A stretch of DNA of 64,000 nucleotides from Candidatus Gastranaerophilales bacterium (GCA_017560095.1 JAFYOU010000014.1:51678-115677); one strand, 5' to 3'. Positions 32,158-41,947 are shown, counted from the first letter of the stretch. The notes: generated by a model not told the origin, from the letters alone. Program-made: numbers and translations.

Positions 32158-34659
32158 TTACAGAGTGAAGTCTTCAACAGCTGGAAGAATATCAGGAATT
32201 CCATGGATAAATTTCTTAGCTTTGTCGTTTGCTTTTGTCCAATTGATTGCAAGCAATCCTCTTTGTACCCATAATAACTCTTTAAAGAAGTTATATTGTG
32301 AATTCATTGCATCCACTTTCGAATGAGTGTAAAGATCTTGTGCGTCAACCAATTGAGCAATTGGAGCTTCACCCCTTAAGTATTTAGCTTTAACTCTTTG
32401 ATAGTTTTCAGCTTGAGCGAACATTGATTTATATGATTTTTCAATCAGGAAGTATTTAGCAATTGCTCTATTTACTGTTTCTCTAACGTTCATTTCAAGC
32501 TCTGTATTTACTTGAGTTAAATATGCATTCAATTCATTTAATTCAGATTTGCAACGTGCAATTTCAGCGATTTTATGACCACCTTCAATTGGTTTCCATT
32601 GTGCTGCAATCATTAAACGAGTTGATGATTCATTTAAACCATAATATGGACCCATTGGTTGTCCTTTAAATGGATTTCTGTCTGCCAAAGCTGTTCCTTG
32701 GAAAGGTCCCATTGGACCAGTAGTCAAACCATTCCATAAACCAGCATAACCAGCAGCAGGATAATGGCCTGAAGATTCATAAGGCAAATCTCTATCAAAT
32801 TGTTTTGTAAATTCTAAAGATAATTTTGCACTTGGAAGGATGAATTTTTGAGCATAATTACCCATTTCGGCTTTTTTCATTGCAATTGCTGCTCTTAATT
32901 TAGTTGTTTCTGGAGACATTGCAATTACTTCTTTAACCAACATATCAGTAAATTGAGCTAATTTTTCAGGTGTGCTTACGTGATTAATTACATGAAGCTC
33001 ACTTGTGAAGAATGCTGGATCTTTTGCTGTTAATGGTTTGAAATTATATTCTTCTTTTTGATCTTTAAATAAGATTTTGTTAATTGTAATTTTCAAGTTT
33101 GCAAATTCAGCTTTCATATTAAGAAGTTTTTTCTCAGCTTCATTAACATGACCTGCCCAGCGAAGAGCTTCTTCAGGACCACATTTTCCTGCTTTTTCTC
33201 TAACACGAGCAATAGCTAAGTTTTCTCTTGATTCTTTAACAAGTTCTTCTTGAACTTTAATCATGTTTTCAAAAATTAAAGTTTCAATGTACAAGTTGCC
33301 TAAATTATGACCAACTGTTTGTTCAATTAACAATCTTTCAGCTTTATCAAATTTAAGCTTTTTGTTTTTAACAATAATATTGGTAACTAAATCAGGTGAA
33401 TAAATTACTTGATCAATACCAATTGTAAACATGCCAGCTGTTCTTGGAACATCAGTATAAGATTCAGCATATGAATCATTATATGTTTGGTGTCCTAAAT
33501 CAATTCTAAGAGTTGGCAAATATCTTAAAACTGAAGAAATTGCACTTCTTCTTGCTGCATCAACTAAATATTTTTTACGTTTAATATCTAAGTTGTTATC
33601 AGACATTGTATTTAACACATAAGATAAATCATAAATTGGTTTTTCTTTATTTGAAATAACTTGTGCATTGTTTAAAAGTCTTAAAGGTGCACTATAACCT
33701 AATTCCTCACCAGTATCTTTGTTGTAATAAATTACTTCATCATCAAAGAATTGAATTTTTTCATTCTTAACCGCTTTACCATGAAGAACTCCATGGATAG
33801 AAAAAGATGTAGCTTCAGCTAATTTTCTATCTAAATCTGGAGTTGAAGTTCCCATTAAAGCACCTAATTTAACATCTTCTATACCAACAGATGTGAATGT
33901 TGGAAGCTTTTTAGAATTTAAATTAGCATATAATTCTTTTCTTTGTTCAATTGACAAGTTAAACATCGGCGTAACGAATACTGAATCAACATCAGATGGA
34001 ATTTTATCCAGTGAACCTGTTAAATTTTTTGCACTAACAGGCACAACCACAAAATTCATATCTAATTTCTTTTCTTTGAATTTTTTATCAATAATGGCAT
34101 GCCAATTTTTTTGAGTTCTATAGAAATTTTCATTTAACAAAACTGCTGTTTTTTGTTGTGTTGGAACTAATTTCTTGAACAAAATAAAATCGTTTACATA
34201 TTGTTTAACAGGGTTAAAAAATGCATCTGAGCCAAGCTCTCTTAAACCATATTCATCAATTGTTAAAACAAATTTATTATTATTTTGTTTATTGGTTAAA
34301 TACATGCTTGACATATAGCCAAGTGAAATAACCATTTTAGCACGTGATGCTAAAGCTTTGTTTGAAGCTGCTTTTGCACCTGTTTCTGTCCAATCACCAA
34401 CAAAGATTAAATCTTTTGGAAATGATGCTTTGTAATCTGGATACAAAGACTTTGCAATTGTTTCTTGGAATGCTTTTGAAACACCAGCATTTTTATCTGA
34501 TGGACCGTCAAATACAAAAGCTAATTCCATAGTTCTAACTGTTTGTATAGCTGCTTTTTTAGGTGTCGCCTTTGGCTCAACTATTGCATGCGCTACACCG
34601 CTATACATTGCAAAAATTAACAATGTCAGCATAAAGGATAATAATTTCTTAATTCTCAT
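32158..34659 (-). CDS. Fusion of an ABC substrate-binding-like domain and a TolC-family outer-membrane domain
   Basis: An 833-residue exported protein with a clear signal peptide (MRIKKLLSFMLTLLIFAMYS, ending near AHA). Residues about 40-345 look like a periplasmic binding fold of the ABC_sub_bind type (LAFVFDGPSDKNAGVSKAF, VISLGYMSS, TAVLLNEN, VDSVFVTPMFNLS). Residues about 350-833 are TolC-like, with two long alpha-helical hairpins and paired beta segments (TLRIDLGHQ, ENLAIARVREKAGKC, AKLSLEFTKQF, AQWKPIEGGHKIAE). A normal TolC is about 450-500 residues. The fused sensor could gate or select cargo. It is monocistronic with no adjacent RND or ABC partner. Confidence 0.8.
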   Translation of the reverse strand: MRIKKLLSFMLTLLIFAMYSGVAHAIVEPKATPKKAAIQTVRTMELAFVFDGPSDKNAGVSKAFQETIAKSLYPDYKASFPKDLIFVGDWTETGAKAASNKALASRAKMVISLGYMSSMYLTNKQNNNKFVLTIDEYGLRELGSDAFFNPVKQYVNDFILFKKLVPTQQKTAVLLNENFYRTQKNWHAIIDKKFKEKKLDMNFVVVPVSAKNLTGSLDKIPSDVDSVFVTPMFNLSIEQRKELYANLNSKKLPTFTSVGIEDVKLGALMGTSTPDLDRKLAEATSFSIHGVLHGKAVKNEKIQFFDDEVIYYNKDTGEELGYSAPLRLLNNAQVISNKEKPIYDLSYVLNTMSDNNLDIKRKKYLVDAARRSAISSVLRYLPTLRIDLGHQTYNDSYAESYTDVPRTAGMFTIGIDQVIYSPDLVTNIIVKNKKLKFDKAERLLIEQTVGHNLGNLYIETLIFENMIKVQEELVKESRENLAIARVREKAGKCGPEEALRWAGHVNEAEKKLLNMKAEFANLKITINKILFKDQKEEYNFKPLTAKDPAFFTSELHVINHVSTPEKLAQFTDMLVKEVIAMSPETTKLRAAIAMKKAEMGNYAQKFILPSAKLSLEFTKQFDRDLPYESSGHYPAAGYAGLWNGLTTGPMGPFQGTALADRNPFKGQPMGPYYGLNESSTRLMIAAQWKPIEGGHKIAEIARCKSELNELNAYLTQVNTELEMNVRETVNRAIAKYFLIEKSYKSMFAQAENYQRVKAKYLRGEAPIAQLVDAQDLYTHSKVDAMNSQYNFFKELLWVQRGLLAINWTKANDKAKKFIHGIPDILPAVEDFTL

Positions 34660-34754
34660 ACTCCTAATCCCGAATAATATGTAACAAACTCCACGCTAAC
34701 AAAAACCACACCAAAAGTCAAAAAATAGCAAGCGAATTGTAAAGATAAATTATT

Positions 34755-34783
34755 TTGACATTTGGCAAAATAATGAATAGAAT
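34755..34783 (+). promoter_or_regulatory. Sigma-70-type promoter of the acyl ligase gene
   Basis: TTGACA at 34755-34760, spacing 17, TAGAAT at 34778-34783; about 40 bp upstream of the ATG at 34823, which is preceded by AGAGG. Confidence 0.75.
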
Positions 34784-34822
34784 GAAATTAAGTATATAGA
34801 TTATTATTAGAGGATGTGTTAA

Positions 34823-36493
34823 ATGGGGTTAAGAAGTAAAGATATCTTATCTGTTTTAGAAGACAAAACTCGTGACTATCAAGACAAAATTGCTCTTGGA
34901 ACAAAAGATGTGTATGGTTGGAAAGAATTTACCTACAAAGGCATAGGACAACTATCAAGAAAAGTTGCAAGATATGTTATTGAAGAATTAAATATACCAA
35001 AAGGCGAAAAACTTGCAATTCTATCTGAATCCAAACCAGAATATGCAACAGCAGTTTTTGCTTCAGCATTATCAGGCATGGTTACAGTTCCATTAGATGT
35101 TAAACTAACAAAATATGAATTAAAATCAATTTTAATGGATGCACAACCAACAGTATTATTTACTTCTCAATATTATTTAGAAACAGCTCGTGCGCTAAAA
35201 GAAGAAATTCCAAGTATTAAATATATATTTGTATTAGATCAACATTCAAAACATACAGATGTAATCAATGTTTATGATGTTCCTGATATTTTTAATGCAA
35301 AATGGAGAAGAAGAAGTCCAAAATCTACAGCATTTATTATTTATACATCAGGAACAACTGGTCAACCAAAAGGCGTTGAAATCACTTTTGCAAACATTAC
35401 AAGCCAATTAGAAGACTTGGGTTATGCGCTAGCTGAAATTTTAGAAGATAAAAAAGTTACATGCCTTTCAATTCTTCCAATGAATCATTTATTTGAAATG
35501 ACTGTTGGTTTTTGTACATTCTTAAACTACGGTTTTTCGGTTTATTATACTCAAAGCTTAAAGCCTAAAGATATTTTAGGAATTATGCAAGAGAAAAAAG
35601 TTGAATTCATGATTGTTGTTCCAGCTTTCTTGAAACTATTAAAAGCAGGTATTGAAACAGAGCTTAAAAATGCTCCAAAAATTACACAATTTTTATTCAA
35701 CACCATGTATCACATAGCAAAATTCATTCCAAGCTATGCAATTAAAAAAGTATTATTCAAAAAAATCCATGATAAATTTGGCGGAAACTTCATCGGTTGT
35801 ATTTCAGGTGGTGCACCTCTTGATATCGGAGTTGGTAATTTCTTTGAAAGAATCGGCATTAAAGTATATCAAGGTTATGGTTTATCTGAAACAAGCCCTG
35901 TGGTTTGCGTTAATACCGACAGAAGAAATGATTTAGCTTCAGTTGGTCGTCCTTTAAAACATTTCGAAGCAAGAATCGATTCTCAAACAGGTGAATTGCA
36001 ATTAAAAGGTCCATCTGTTATGAAAGGCTACCATAATCAACCTGAATTAACTTCAGAAGTAATTGATGAAGATGGATGGTTACATACTGGTGATATTGCA
36101 AAAATTGATAGAGGTCATATTTACATCACAGGCAGAATTAAAAACATGATTGTTTTAGCTGGTGGTAAAAAAGTATTCCCTGAAGAAGTTGAAGCAGTTT
36201 TAGAAAAATCTGAATATTTAGCAGAAACCTGCGTAATGGGTATCAATCGTTCATTTGGCGCAAAAGATGGTATGGAAGAAGTTACAGCCATAGTTGTTCC
36301 TAAAGAAGATTTATACAAAAACCATTCTGATGAAGAAGTTGAAAAAATGGTTAGAGATGATATCAAAGCGTTATCTATGCAATTAACTCAATATAAACGT
36401 CCAAGCACGGTAATTATCAAAAAGGAACCGCTTCCGAGAACGACAACAAGAAAAGTCAAAAGAAACGAAGTTAAAAAATTAATTGAAGTTTAA
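34823..36493 (+). CDS. Long-chain acyl-CoA/ACP synthetase, AMP-forming
   Basis: A 556-residue ANL-superfamily enzyme that activates a fatty acid via acyl-AMP. Motifs in order: FIIYTSGTTGQPKGVEIT (P-loop-like A3), LPMNHLFEMT, YQGYGLSETSPVVCVN (A5), GWLHTGDIAKID (A7), GRIKNMIVLAGGKKVFPEEVE (A8) and the A10 lysine in TTRKVKRNEV. Substrate length cannot be read by eye; acyl-CoA and acyl-ACP products are both possible. It probably recycles fatty acids set free by enzymes such as the thioesterase at 31364. Confidence 0.92.
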   Translation: MGLRSKDILSVLEDKTRDYQDKIALGTKDVYGWKEFTYKGIGQLSRKVARYVIEELNIPKGEKLAILSESKPEYATAVFASALSGMVTVPLDVKLTKYELKSILMDAQPTVLFTSQYYLETARALKEEIPSIKYIFVLDQHSKHTDVINVYDVPDIFNAKWRRRSPKSTAFIIYTSGTTGQPKGVEITFANITSQLEDLGYALAEILEDKKVTCLSILPMNHLFEMTVGFCTFLNYGFSVYYTQSLKPKDILGIMQEKKVEFMIVVPAFLKLLKAGIETELKNAPKITQFLFNTMYHIAKFIPSYAIKKVLFKKIHDKFGGNFIGCISGGAPLDIGVGNFFERIGIKVYQGYGLSETSPVVCVNTDRRNDLASVGRPLKHFEARIDSQTGELQLKGPSVMKGYHNQPELTSEVIDEDGWLHTGDIAKIDRGHIYITGRIKNMIVLAGGKKVFPEEVEAVLEKSEYLAETCVMGINRSFGAKDGMEEVTAIVVPKEDLYKNHSDEEVEKMVRDDIKALSMQLTQYKRPSTVIIKKEPLPRTTTRKVKRNEVKKLIEV

Positions 36494-36496
36494 TAT

Positions 36497-36526
36497 AAAA
36501 TGGATTAGCAAAAGCTAATCCATTTT
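36497..36526 (+). terminator. Rho-independent terminator
   Basis: AAAATGGATTAGC-AAAA-GCTAATCCATTTT, perfect stem just after the acyl ligase stop. Confidence 0.9.
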
Positions 36527-36629
36527 AATTTTAATATTATACAATTATTCCATTAACACCCTAGTTGATTAATTATATTATTTCTTGCTTTTTTATAACA
36601 TACTAAAGCTAATAAAACTTTAGGAAATT

Positions 36630-37253
36630 ATGTTAAATACAATCACCTGCAAACAATTAATCACTCATATTTTCAAACATAAAAAAATCCTATTAAATGA
36701 AAAACAAAAAATGCTAAACGAAGAGTTTTATAACCCTTCTCTTGATTACATTCTTTTTAAAGAACGGCAAAATTGTAAAAGTTTATGTCACAAATTTAAT
36801 CAATTATATCCAGAAAATTTAAAAGAAAGACATAAACTAATTAAACAAATCATAGGAAAAACAGGCTCAATTTTCATGGTTGAACAACCTTTTATGTGCG
36901 ATTATGGGTACAACATAACTTTTGGAGAAAATTTTGCCTCGAATCACAACCTATTGATTCTAGATTGTGCTAAAGTAACATTTGGGAAAAATGTCATGGT
37001 TGGTCCAAATTGTGGTTTTTATACAACAATGCATCCACTTAAAACATCTGTTAGAATTCAAAATTTGCAATTTGCAAAACCCATAGTTGTTGAAGACAAC
37101 GTTTGGTTTGGAGCAAATGTGATTGTTTTGGCTGGGGTTACAATTGGAAAAAATTCAGTAATTGGAGCAGGAAGCGTTGTCCGAAAGAGCATTCCCGAAA
37201 ATTCACTTGCAGTCGGAAACCCTTGTCGAATTATTAAAAAAATAAACAACTAA
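36630..37253 (+). CDS. Maltose/galactoside O-acetyltransferase-like hexapeptide protein
   Basis: A 207-residue acetyl-CoA-dependent acetyltransferase of the Maa/LacA/NodL group. An N-terminal helical cap (EEFYNPSLDYILFKERQNCK) is followed by hexapeptide repeats. FMCDYGYNITFGENFASNHN, TTMHPL with the catalytic His, and GNPCRIIKKI at the end are typical. The true substrate is probably a sugar or envelope glycan. It overlaps the convergent DUF3137-like gene by 4 bp. Confidence 0.88.
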   Translation: MLNTITCKQLITHIFKHKKILLNEKQKMLNEEFYNPSLDYILFKERQNCKSLCHKFNQLYPENLKERHKLIKQIIGKTGSIFMVEQPFMCDYGYNITFGENFASNHNLLILDCAKVTFGKNVMVGPNCGFYTTMHPLKTSVRIQNLQFAKPIVVEDNVWFGANVIVLAGVTIGKNSVIGAGSVVRKSIPENSLAVGNPCRIIKKINN

Positions 37254-38362
37254 AAACTAGCTTCTTTTTTTATCTGCTTTATATAATCAATTACTTTATA
37301 CACAAGAGTCAAATGCATACAAAAATTCACACAAGAGCTCACATCAGTTATTGGTGTATTTATATCCCCGAATTCAAATAAATCTATATTTGAATTTTTA
37401 GGAAATCTTAGACTAATTAAAATAGTATTATTATCGATAAACAATTGAGGCCTACCATGATAATTTATTTTTGAACATATTCTTTGTAAATCATACAAAT
37501 TTATTTCATTTTTACATTGATTGTTAGCATTTACTTCGGTTTTATCAAATTTAGTATAAAGATTACATTGCCAATTAACAAGCAATACAAATATTATGAA
37601 CATGCAAGCAGATACAAAAATAATATATTCAGATTCTACAACAGACGGCAATATTATAGCTAAAGCTAACGCCAAATACGCAAACACATTTAAAATCAAT
37701 TTCATATATTTATTTTTTTCAGTCTCTTTCTGTATTGTTTCTTTTAAAAACACATCTTTAGCACCATCAATATTTTCAATAAGCATATTTAAGTGTCTGT
37801 ATATGCTTGGGTGCTTTCCACCAGTCCTAAAAATATCCTCAGATACTTTAAATCTATATCCTTTATATTCGCCAGCAAACTCATCTTCAGCCGTCCTGTA
37901 GTTGTAAAGCATATTTCCAGGACAACCATAAAAACCGATAGCAATAAATTCTTCTTCAGATATTATTTTCTTTCCTTTTGAGTAACTTAAGCCATCAAAC
38001 ATAGGCATTATGACTGGTAAAAAATTTTCTTTAATAATTCTTTTAAACCTATTTTCATAATTGCGCACATAAACCCATAAAATAATACCAATTATTGGAA
38101 AAGTAAATATTGCTATAGAATAAGATATAACAAAAGTATCAGAATAAGTAACAGAAAATAATGAATAAAAATTTGGAAAGAACACTGGAACAAAAGTAAA
38201 TACAACAAAAAGCACAAAAGGGATAAATAAAAATAAAAAAAGAGCTATTGCATTTATTATTTTATGCTTCTTTAACATTCTTTGCCTTAAGGCTTCCAAA
38301 GGAAGCAATCTTAAAGAAATTTCACCCTTGCAGAATTTTTCAAACTTTTCCAAATAATCCAT
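37250..38362 (-). CDS. DUF3137-like membrane protein
   Basis: A 370-residue protein with two pairs of membrane helices (about residues 35-60 and 75-100, then 225-265) around a soluble region containing EDEFAGEYKGYRFKVSEDIF, a segment resembling DUF3137 proteins. Function is unknown. It is a single gene, upstream of which lies the rplI terminator. Confidence 0.6.
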   Translation of the reverse strand: MDYLEKFEKFCKGEISLRLLPLEALRQRMLKKHKIINAIALFLFLFIPFVLFVVFTFVPVFFPNFYSLFSVTYSDTFVISYSIAIFTFPIIGIILWVYVRNYENRFKRIIKENFLPVIMPMFDGLSYSKGKKIISEEEFIAIGFYGCPGNMLYNYRTAEDEFAGEYKGYRFKVSEDIFRTGGKHPSIYRHLNMLIENIDGAKDVFLKETIQKETEKNKYMKLILNVFAYLALALAIILPSVVESEYIIFVSACMFIIFVLLVNWQCNLYTKFDKTEVNANNQCKNEINLYDLQRICSKINYHGRPQLFIDNNTILISLRFPKNSNIDLFEFGDINTPITDVSSCVNFCMHLTLVYKVIDYIKQIKKEASF

Positions 38363-38411
38363 TACAAAAACATGTTAGCAAATATCAAAAACATAATAAA
38401 GACTACAAATA

Positions 38412-38437
38412 AAAAACCCATCAAGCGATGGGTTTTT
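38412..38437 (-). terminator. Rho-independent terminator of rplI
   Basis: AAAAACCCATC-AAGC-GATGGGTTTTT (plus-strand view) directly downstream of rplI on the minus strand. Confidence 0.9.
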
Positions 38438-38466
38438 AACAAGATTTATCTTATTTTAATTCTTAA

Positions 38467-38955
38467 TTATTCAGCAACTTCTTCTTCAAAAACTTCTTTA
38501 ATTGTTTCAGAAGCAGTTACTTCAACATTCAATTGAGCTTTAACTTTAGAAGAAAGTTTAATTGTCATTAAGAAATTGCCAACATGATTAATAGGTCTAT
38601 CAAGAATAATAGATTTTTTGTCAATTTCCATACCGCATTTTGCCAATAGTTCTTCTGAAAGTTTTTTAGTTGTTATTGTACCAAATAATTTACCAGATTC
38701 ACCAGCTTTTGCACTTAAAGTAATTGTTTCAATTTTTTCAATCTCTTCTTTTGCAGCCAACGCTTCTTGGTGTAATTTTTCAGCTTTTGCTTTAATTCTT
38801 GCAATATTTCTTTCTCTTTGAGCTAAAGCACCAGGTGTAGCTACCTCAGCCAAGGCATTAGGAATTAAGAAGTTTCTAGCGTAACCATCTTTAACGTTAA
38901 CTAAATCGCCAACTTCACCTATATTTTGTACATCTTTTTTTAATATAACTTGCAT
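38467..38955 (-). CDS. rplI: 50S ribosomal protein L9 (bL9)
   Basis: A 162-residue ribosomal protein. The N-terminal rRNA-binding domain is clear (MQVILKKDVQNIGEVGDLVN, GYARNFLIPNALA), followed by the long connecting helix (AQRERNIARIKAKAEKLHQE) and a C-terminal domain with SGKLFGTIT. The tail EVFEEEVAE is acidic. rpsF-rpsR, common neighbours, are absent; it is upstream of a hairpin and downstream of the min cluster. Confidence 0.96.
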   Translation of the reverse strand: MQVILKKDVQNIGEVGDLVNVKDGYARNFLIPNALAEVATPGALAQRERNIARIKAKAEKLHQEALAAKEEIEKIETITLSAKAGESGKLFGTITTKKLSEELLAKCGMEIDKKSIILDRPINHVGNFLMTIKLSSKVKAQLNVEVTASETIKEVFEEEVAE

Positions 38956-39039
38956 TATCTTCTCCTTACGTTATTGTGATGAGCTAATTTTAATCATATT
39001 TAAAACAAAATTAAATTTCAAGCCATGCCAAATTATTGA

Positions 39040-39549
39040 TTATTTACCTTTTTTGGTTGTTTTATTTTCTTCTTTCGGCTGTTCTTCCAAATTTTTATTT
39101 TGTTCTTTTTCTTCTTGAGCCACTTCGCCTTCAGATTCTTCTGTAAGCTGTTCTGCTAACTCTTGCGCTTTTTCTTTAACAAGCTCTTGTAGCTCATCAA
39201 CTATTTCTTGAGTTTTTTCTATTTTTTGCTTTTCTTGCGCATTAAGTGCTTCATCAATCTCTTCATCTGTTTTTGTTCTCAAAACAGGAATGCTTAAATT
39301 TAAAATTGTTGCATTTTCCTTTGCGTCAATACTTAAATCAAAAGACTCTTCGTCAATTTCCAAATATTTTGAAATTGATTCAATTAAATCATCTTTAAGC
39401 ATTTGCATAGCACGCTCAGAAAAACCAACTCTATCCTGCATTAAAACAGTTCTTAAGCGACTTTTTGCCATTACTTTTGTATCGTCTGAGCTTTGTGTTG
39501 TAAAGAAACTCAAAACTCTATCATATAAATCCGAAAATATATCTTTCAT
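39040..39549 (-). CDS. minE: Cell division topological specificity factor MinE with long acidic tail
   Basis: MinE releases MinD from the membrane and sets the division site. The first 90 residues are a normal MinE: the anti-MinCD helix with AKSRLRTVLMQDR and the dimer domain (LKDDLIESISKYLEIDEESF, LNLSIPV). About 80 extra residues follow, very rich in Glu/Lys/Gln and ending KTTKKGK, so the protein is nearly twice the usual 85-95 length. It is 9 bp downstream of minD in a minC-minD-minE operon. Confidence 0.93.
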   Translation of the reverse strand: MKDIFSDLYDRVLSFFTTQSSDDTKVMAKSRLRTVLMQDRVGFSERAMQMLKDDLIESISKYLEIDEESFDLSIDAKENATILNLSIPVLRTKTDEEIDEALNAQEKQKIEKTQEIVDELQELVKEKAQELAEQLTEESEGEVAQEEKEQNKNLEEQPKEENKTTKKGK

Positions 39550-39558
39550 TTCCTAGCC

Positions 39559-40362
39559 CTACGCTTTCTTAGCAAAGAATTTCTTAATTTTATCTATAAT
39601 TGTAGTTGGTTCATCAATGTCCAACAATGGTACATCTTCGCCTGTTATTCTTTTTGCAACATTAATATATGCCATACCAGCCAAAGATTTTTCATCATTT
39701 ACAACAGGTTCGCCTTTATTTGTAGATGTAATAATATTTGTATCTTCTGGAATTACGCCAATTAAATCACAAGATAAAATTTCAACAACATCGTCAACGC
39801 CCATCATATCATTTGATTTGATTAATTTTGGACGAACCCTGTTAACCAATAGGCGGTATTTCTCAACACCTTCTTTTGATTCCAACAACCCAATGATTCT
39901 ATCAGCGTCACGAATTGCACTCATTTCAGGAGTTGTTACAACAATTGCTTCATTTGCACCAGCTACAGCATTTTGGAAGCCTTGTTCAATACCTGCAGGG
40001 CAATCAACTAAAACATAATCAAAATCTTCTTTCAATTTTTCGCATATATCTTTTAATTGATCCGCATCAACAGCTGATTTATCACGAGTTTGTGCTGCAG
40101 CCAACAAACAAAGATTAGGATTTTTCTTGTCTTTTACGAGAGCTTGCTTTAATTTACAACGCTCTTCAACAACGTCAACAATTGTATAAACAATTCTATT
40201 TTCCAAACCCAATAACAAATCTAAATTTCTTAAACCAATATCTGTATCAATCAGAACAACTTTATAGCCCAAATGTGCCAGAGCTGTGCCAATATTAGCA
40301 GATGTTGTAGTTTTACCTACTCCACCCTTTCCAGATGTAATAACAATAACAGAACCTGCCAT
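39559..40362 (-). CDS. minD: Septum site-determining ATPase MinD
   Basis: A 267-residue ParA-type ATPase that recruits MinC to the membrane. It has the deviant Walker A GKGGVGKTTTSANIG, the switch I/II motifs (LIDTDIGLRNLDLLLG, VLVDCPAGIEQGF) and a C-terminal amphipathic membrane helix (IIDKIKKFFAKKA). It lies between minC and minE, 13 and 9 bp away respectively. Confidence 0.97.
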   Translation of the reverse strand: MAGSVIVITSGKGGVGKTTTSANIGTALAHLGYKVVLIDTDIGLRNLDLLLGLENRIVYTIVDVVEERCKLKQALVKDKKNPNLCLLAAAQTRDKSAVDADQLKDICEKLKEDFDYVLVDCPAGIEQGFQNAVAGANEAIVVTTPEMSAIRDADRIIGLLESKEGVEKYRLLVNRVRPKLIKSNDMMGVDDVVEILSCDLIGVIPEDTNIITSTNKGEPVVNDEKSLAGMAYINVAKRITGEDVPLLDIDEPTTIIDKIKKFFAKKA

Positions 40363-40375
40363 TTATTTTGCTCCT

Positions 40376-41479
40376 TTAGTTTTGATTAATCTTAAACAAC
40401 ATAATTTCACCATCAATTACACGTGCCTCCTCTGGAGTAAAAATTGATGATCTGATGATATATGGAATATTAGTGCCATCAGGACGTCTTGAATAACAAT
40501 TCCCAATTCTTAATTGAACTGCATTCATCTTTAACGCTCTAACTTTTGCATTAATATTTCCTTTGCAACCCGCATGGGCAATACCTGACAAAACACCCCA
40601 AACTGTAATATCTCCAAGAGCACGAACCTCGCTTCCTGGATGGCAATCTCCAATAATAACAACGTTACCATCAGCTTCTAATATCTGACCTGAACGAAGT
40701 GTTTGGTTGATGTATGTTGTATTTTTTGTATCAGATACAACAGGATCACTTGTTGGAGTTTCATAAAAATCAACTTCTTCCCACTGATTATCCTGTATTT
40801 GATTTTCGTCATAAGCTTTTTTATATACACCAATTGAATTTTTTTCTACATTTTCAAATTCTTTGTTTTCTTCAAAAGTAGCTGTTGAATAACTAATGCT
40901 TTCGGCAACAGTAGAAATATTTGAGCATTCTTCAACTTTAGGAAGAATTTCTTCAGTTTGATATTGGCTTGAAATTTGAGCTTCAATTGTCTTAAAGTCA
41001 CTTCTTGGATTAATTCCAGCTTCTCTTAAATCATTATTTATGTTAATTTCATTTTGTTGCTTTTGTATAGCATCCAAATCAGCCTCAAAATGAAGGCCAT
41101 TAACTTCTTTTAATGAAATAATATCTGGCTCTTTATTCAATTTTAATGAAAAAGGTTGAAATTCTTCGTTTTTTTGAGCAGGGTATTTTTCTTCAATCCT
41201 TTTTTCAATAGGCTTTTGAACATAAATATTCATGTTTTCAGCAATTCTTGCAGTATCATCATTGATTGTTTCAACAGTATCCAATATACACCCGTAACTT
41301 GTAATTAAAGATTGAATACTCAACATTTGAGATTGATTTAAATAGCTTTCATTTAATTTTAAAACAATTTTTTTTCCTGTATGATTTAATGTTTCTAATG
41401 CCAAAGAAATGCTATTTATAATTTCACCGGTAGATGTGCATGAGGCCATATCGACCACAAAGTATTCATTGTCATACAT
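40376..41479 (-). CDS. minC: Septum site-determining protein MinC with expanded linker
   Basis: FtsZ inhibitor, first gene of the min operon. The C-terminal beta-helical MinD-binding domain (about residues 250-365) is typical: TLRSGQILEADGNVVIIGDC, VRALGDITVWGVLSGIAHAG. The N-terminal 95 residues fit the MinC_N fold loosely. Between them is a disordered acidic linker of about 150 residues, so the protein is 367 residues against about 230 in E. coli. Confidence 0.9.
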   Translation of the reverse strand: MYDNEYFVVDMASCTSTGEIINSISLALETLNHTGKKIVLKLNESYLNQSQMLSIQSLITSYGCILDTVETINDDTARIAENMNIYVQKPIEKRIEEKYPAQKNEEFQPFSLKLNKEPDIISLKEVNGLHFEADLDAIQKQQNEININNDLREAGINPRSDFKTIEAQISSQYQTEEILPKVEECSNISTVAESISYSTATFEENKEFENVEKNSIGVYKKAYDENQIQDNQWEEVDFYETPTSDPVVSDTKNTTYINQTLRSGQILEADGNVVIIGDCHPGSEVRALGDITVWGVLSGIAHAGCKGNINAKVRALKMNAVQLRIGNCYSRRPDGTNIPYIIRSSIFTPEEARVIDGEIMLFKINQN

Positions 41480-41616
41480 AAAATAAAATACCTTAAACTT
41501 TCTAATACTTTAGATAAGATTACATTAAACATTCTTTCCCTACAATTAAATATAAAGGAATGTTAACCAAGGTTTTTAAGTGCACTATTTACAATAAAAT
41601 AAAATTTAAATTAAAA

Positions 41617-41640
41617 AGCCTTACCGAATTCGATAAGGCT
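41617..41640 (-). terminator. Rho-independent terminator
   Basis: On the minus strand AGCCTTA-TCGAATTCGG-TAAGGCT is followed by TTTTTAATTT, about 50 bp after the stop of the 84-residue protein gene. Confidence 0.75.
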
Positions 41641-41692
41641 GTTGTTTGTTGTTTATGCTTCGAGATTGTGTTGTTAGGTGTTGATAATGCTT

Positions 41693-41947
41693 TTACACGA
41701 TTGTGTTAATTTTATTTTCTACATTCAATCCATTTTCTATGCTTAATTGACGTTTCATAAATGTTTCATAGAACAATGGAGATTGTTTAATAGTTCCTAG
41801 AAAATCTGTTAAAAAACTTGTCTCATTCTTTGAACTTGTATTATTTATTACGTCAGCTCCATAGTTAGATTGAACACCAGCTTTAAAGCTTACTTTTTTA
41901 TTATTAATTGTATTTTGTACATTTTTTATTGAACTTACTTTTAACAT
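41693..41947 (-). CDS. Small SFKAG-leader protein, unknown function
   Basis: An 84-residue, mostly polar protein without signal peptide or membrane helix. Its first 24 residues end in KKVSFKAG (VSFKAG at 19-24), the same leader style as other proteins in the window; here the leader is almost a third of the protein. It has its own strong promoter, an AGAGGTGAG ribosome binding site and a terminator, so it is an independently transcribed and probably well expressed gene. No family is recognised. Confidence 0.65.
   Translation of the reverse strand: MLKVSSIKNVQNTINNKKVSFKAGVQSNYGADVINNTSSKNETSFLTDFLGTIKQSPLFYETFMKRQLSIENGLNVENKINTIV

Noticed and set aside
37596-37901. Plus-strand open frame within the DUF3137-like gene
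   Set aside because: It is fully contained in the minus-strand gene, which has better coding features.
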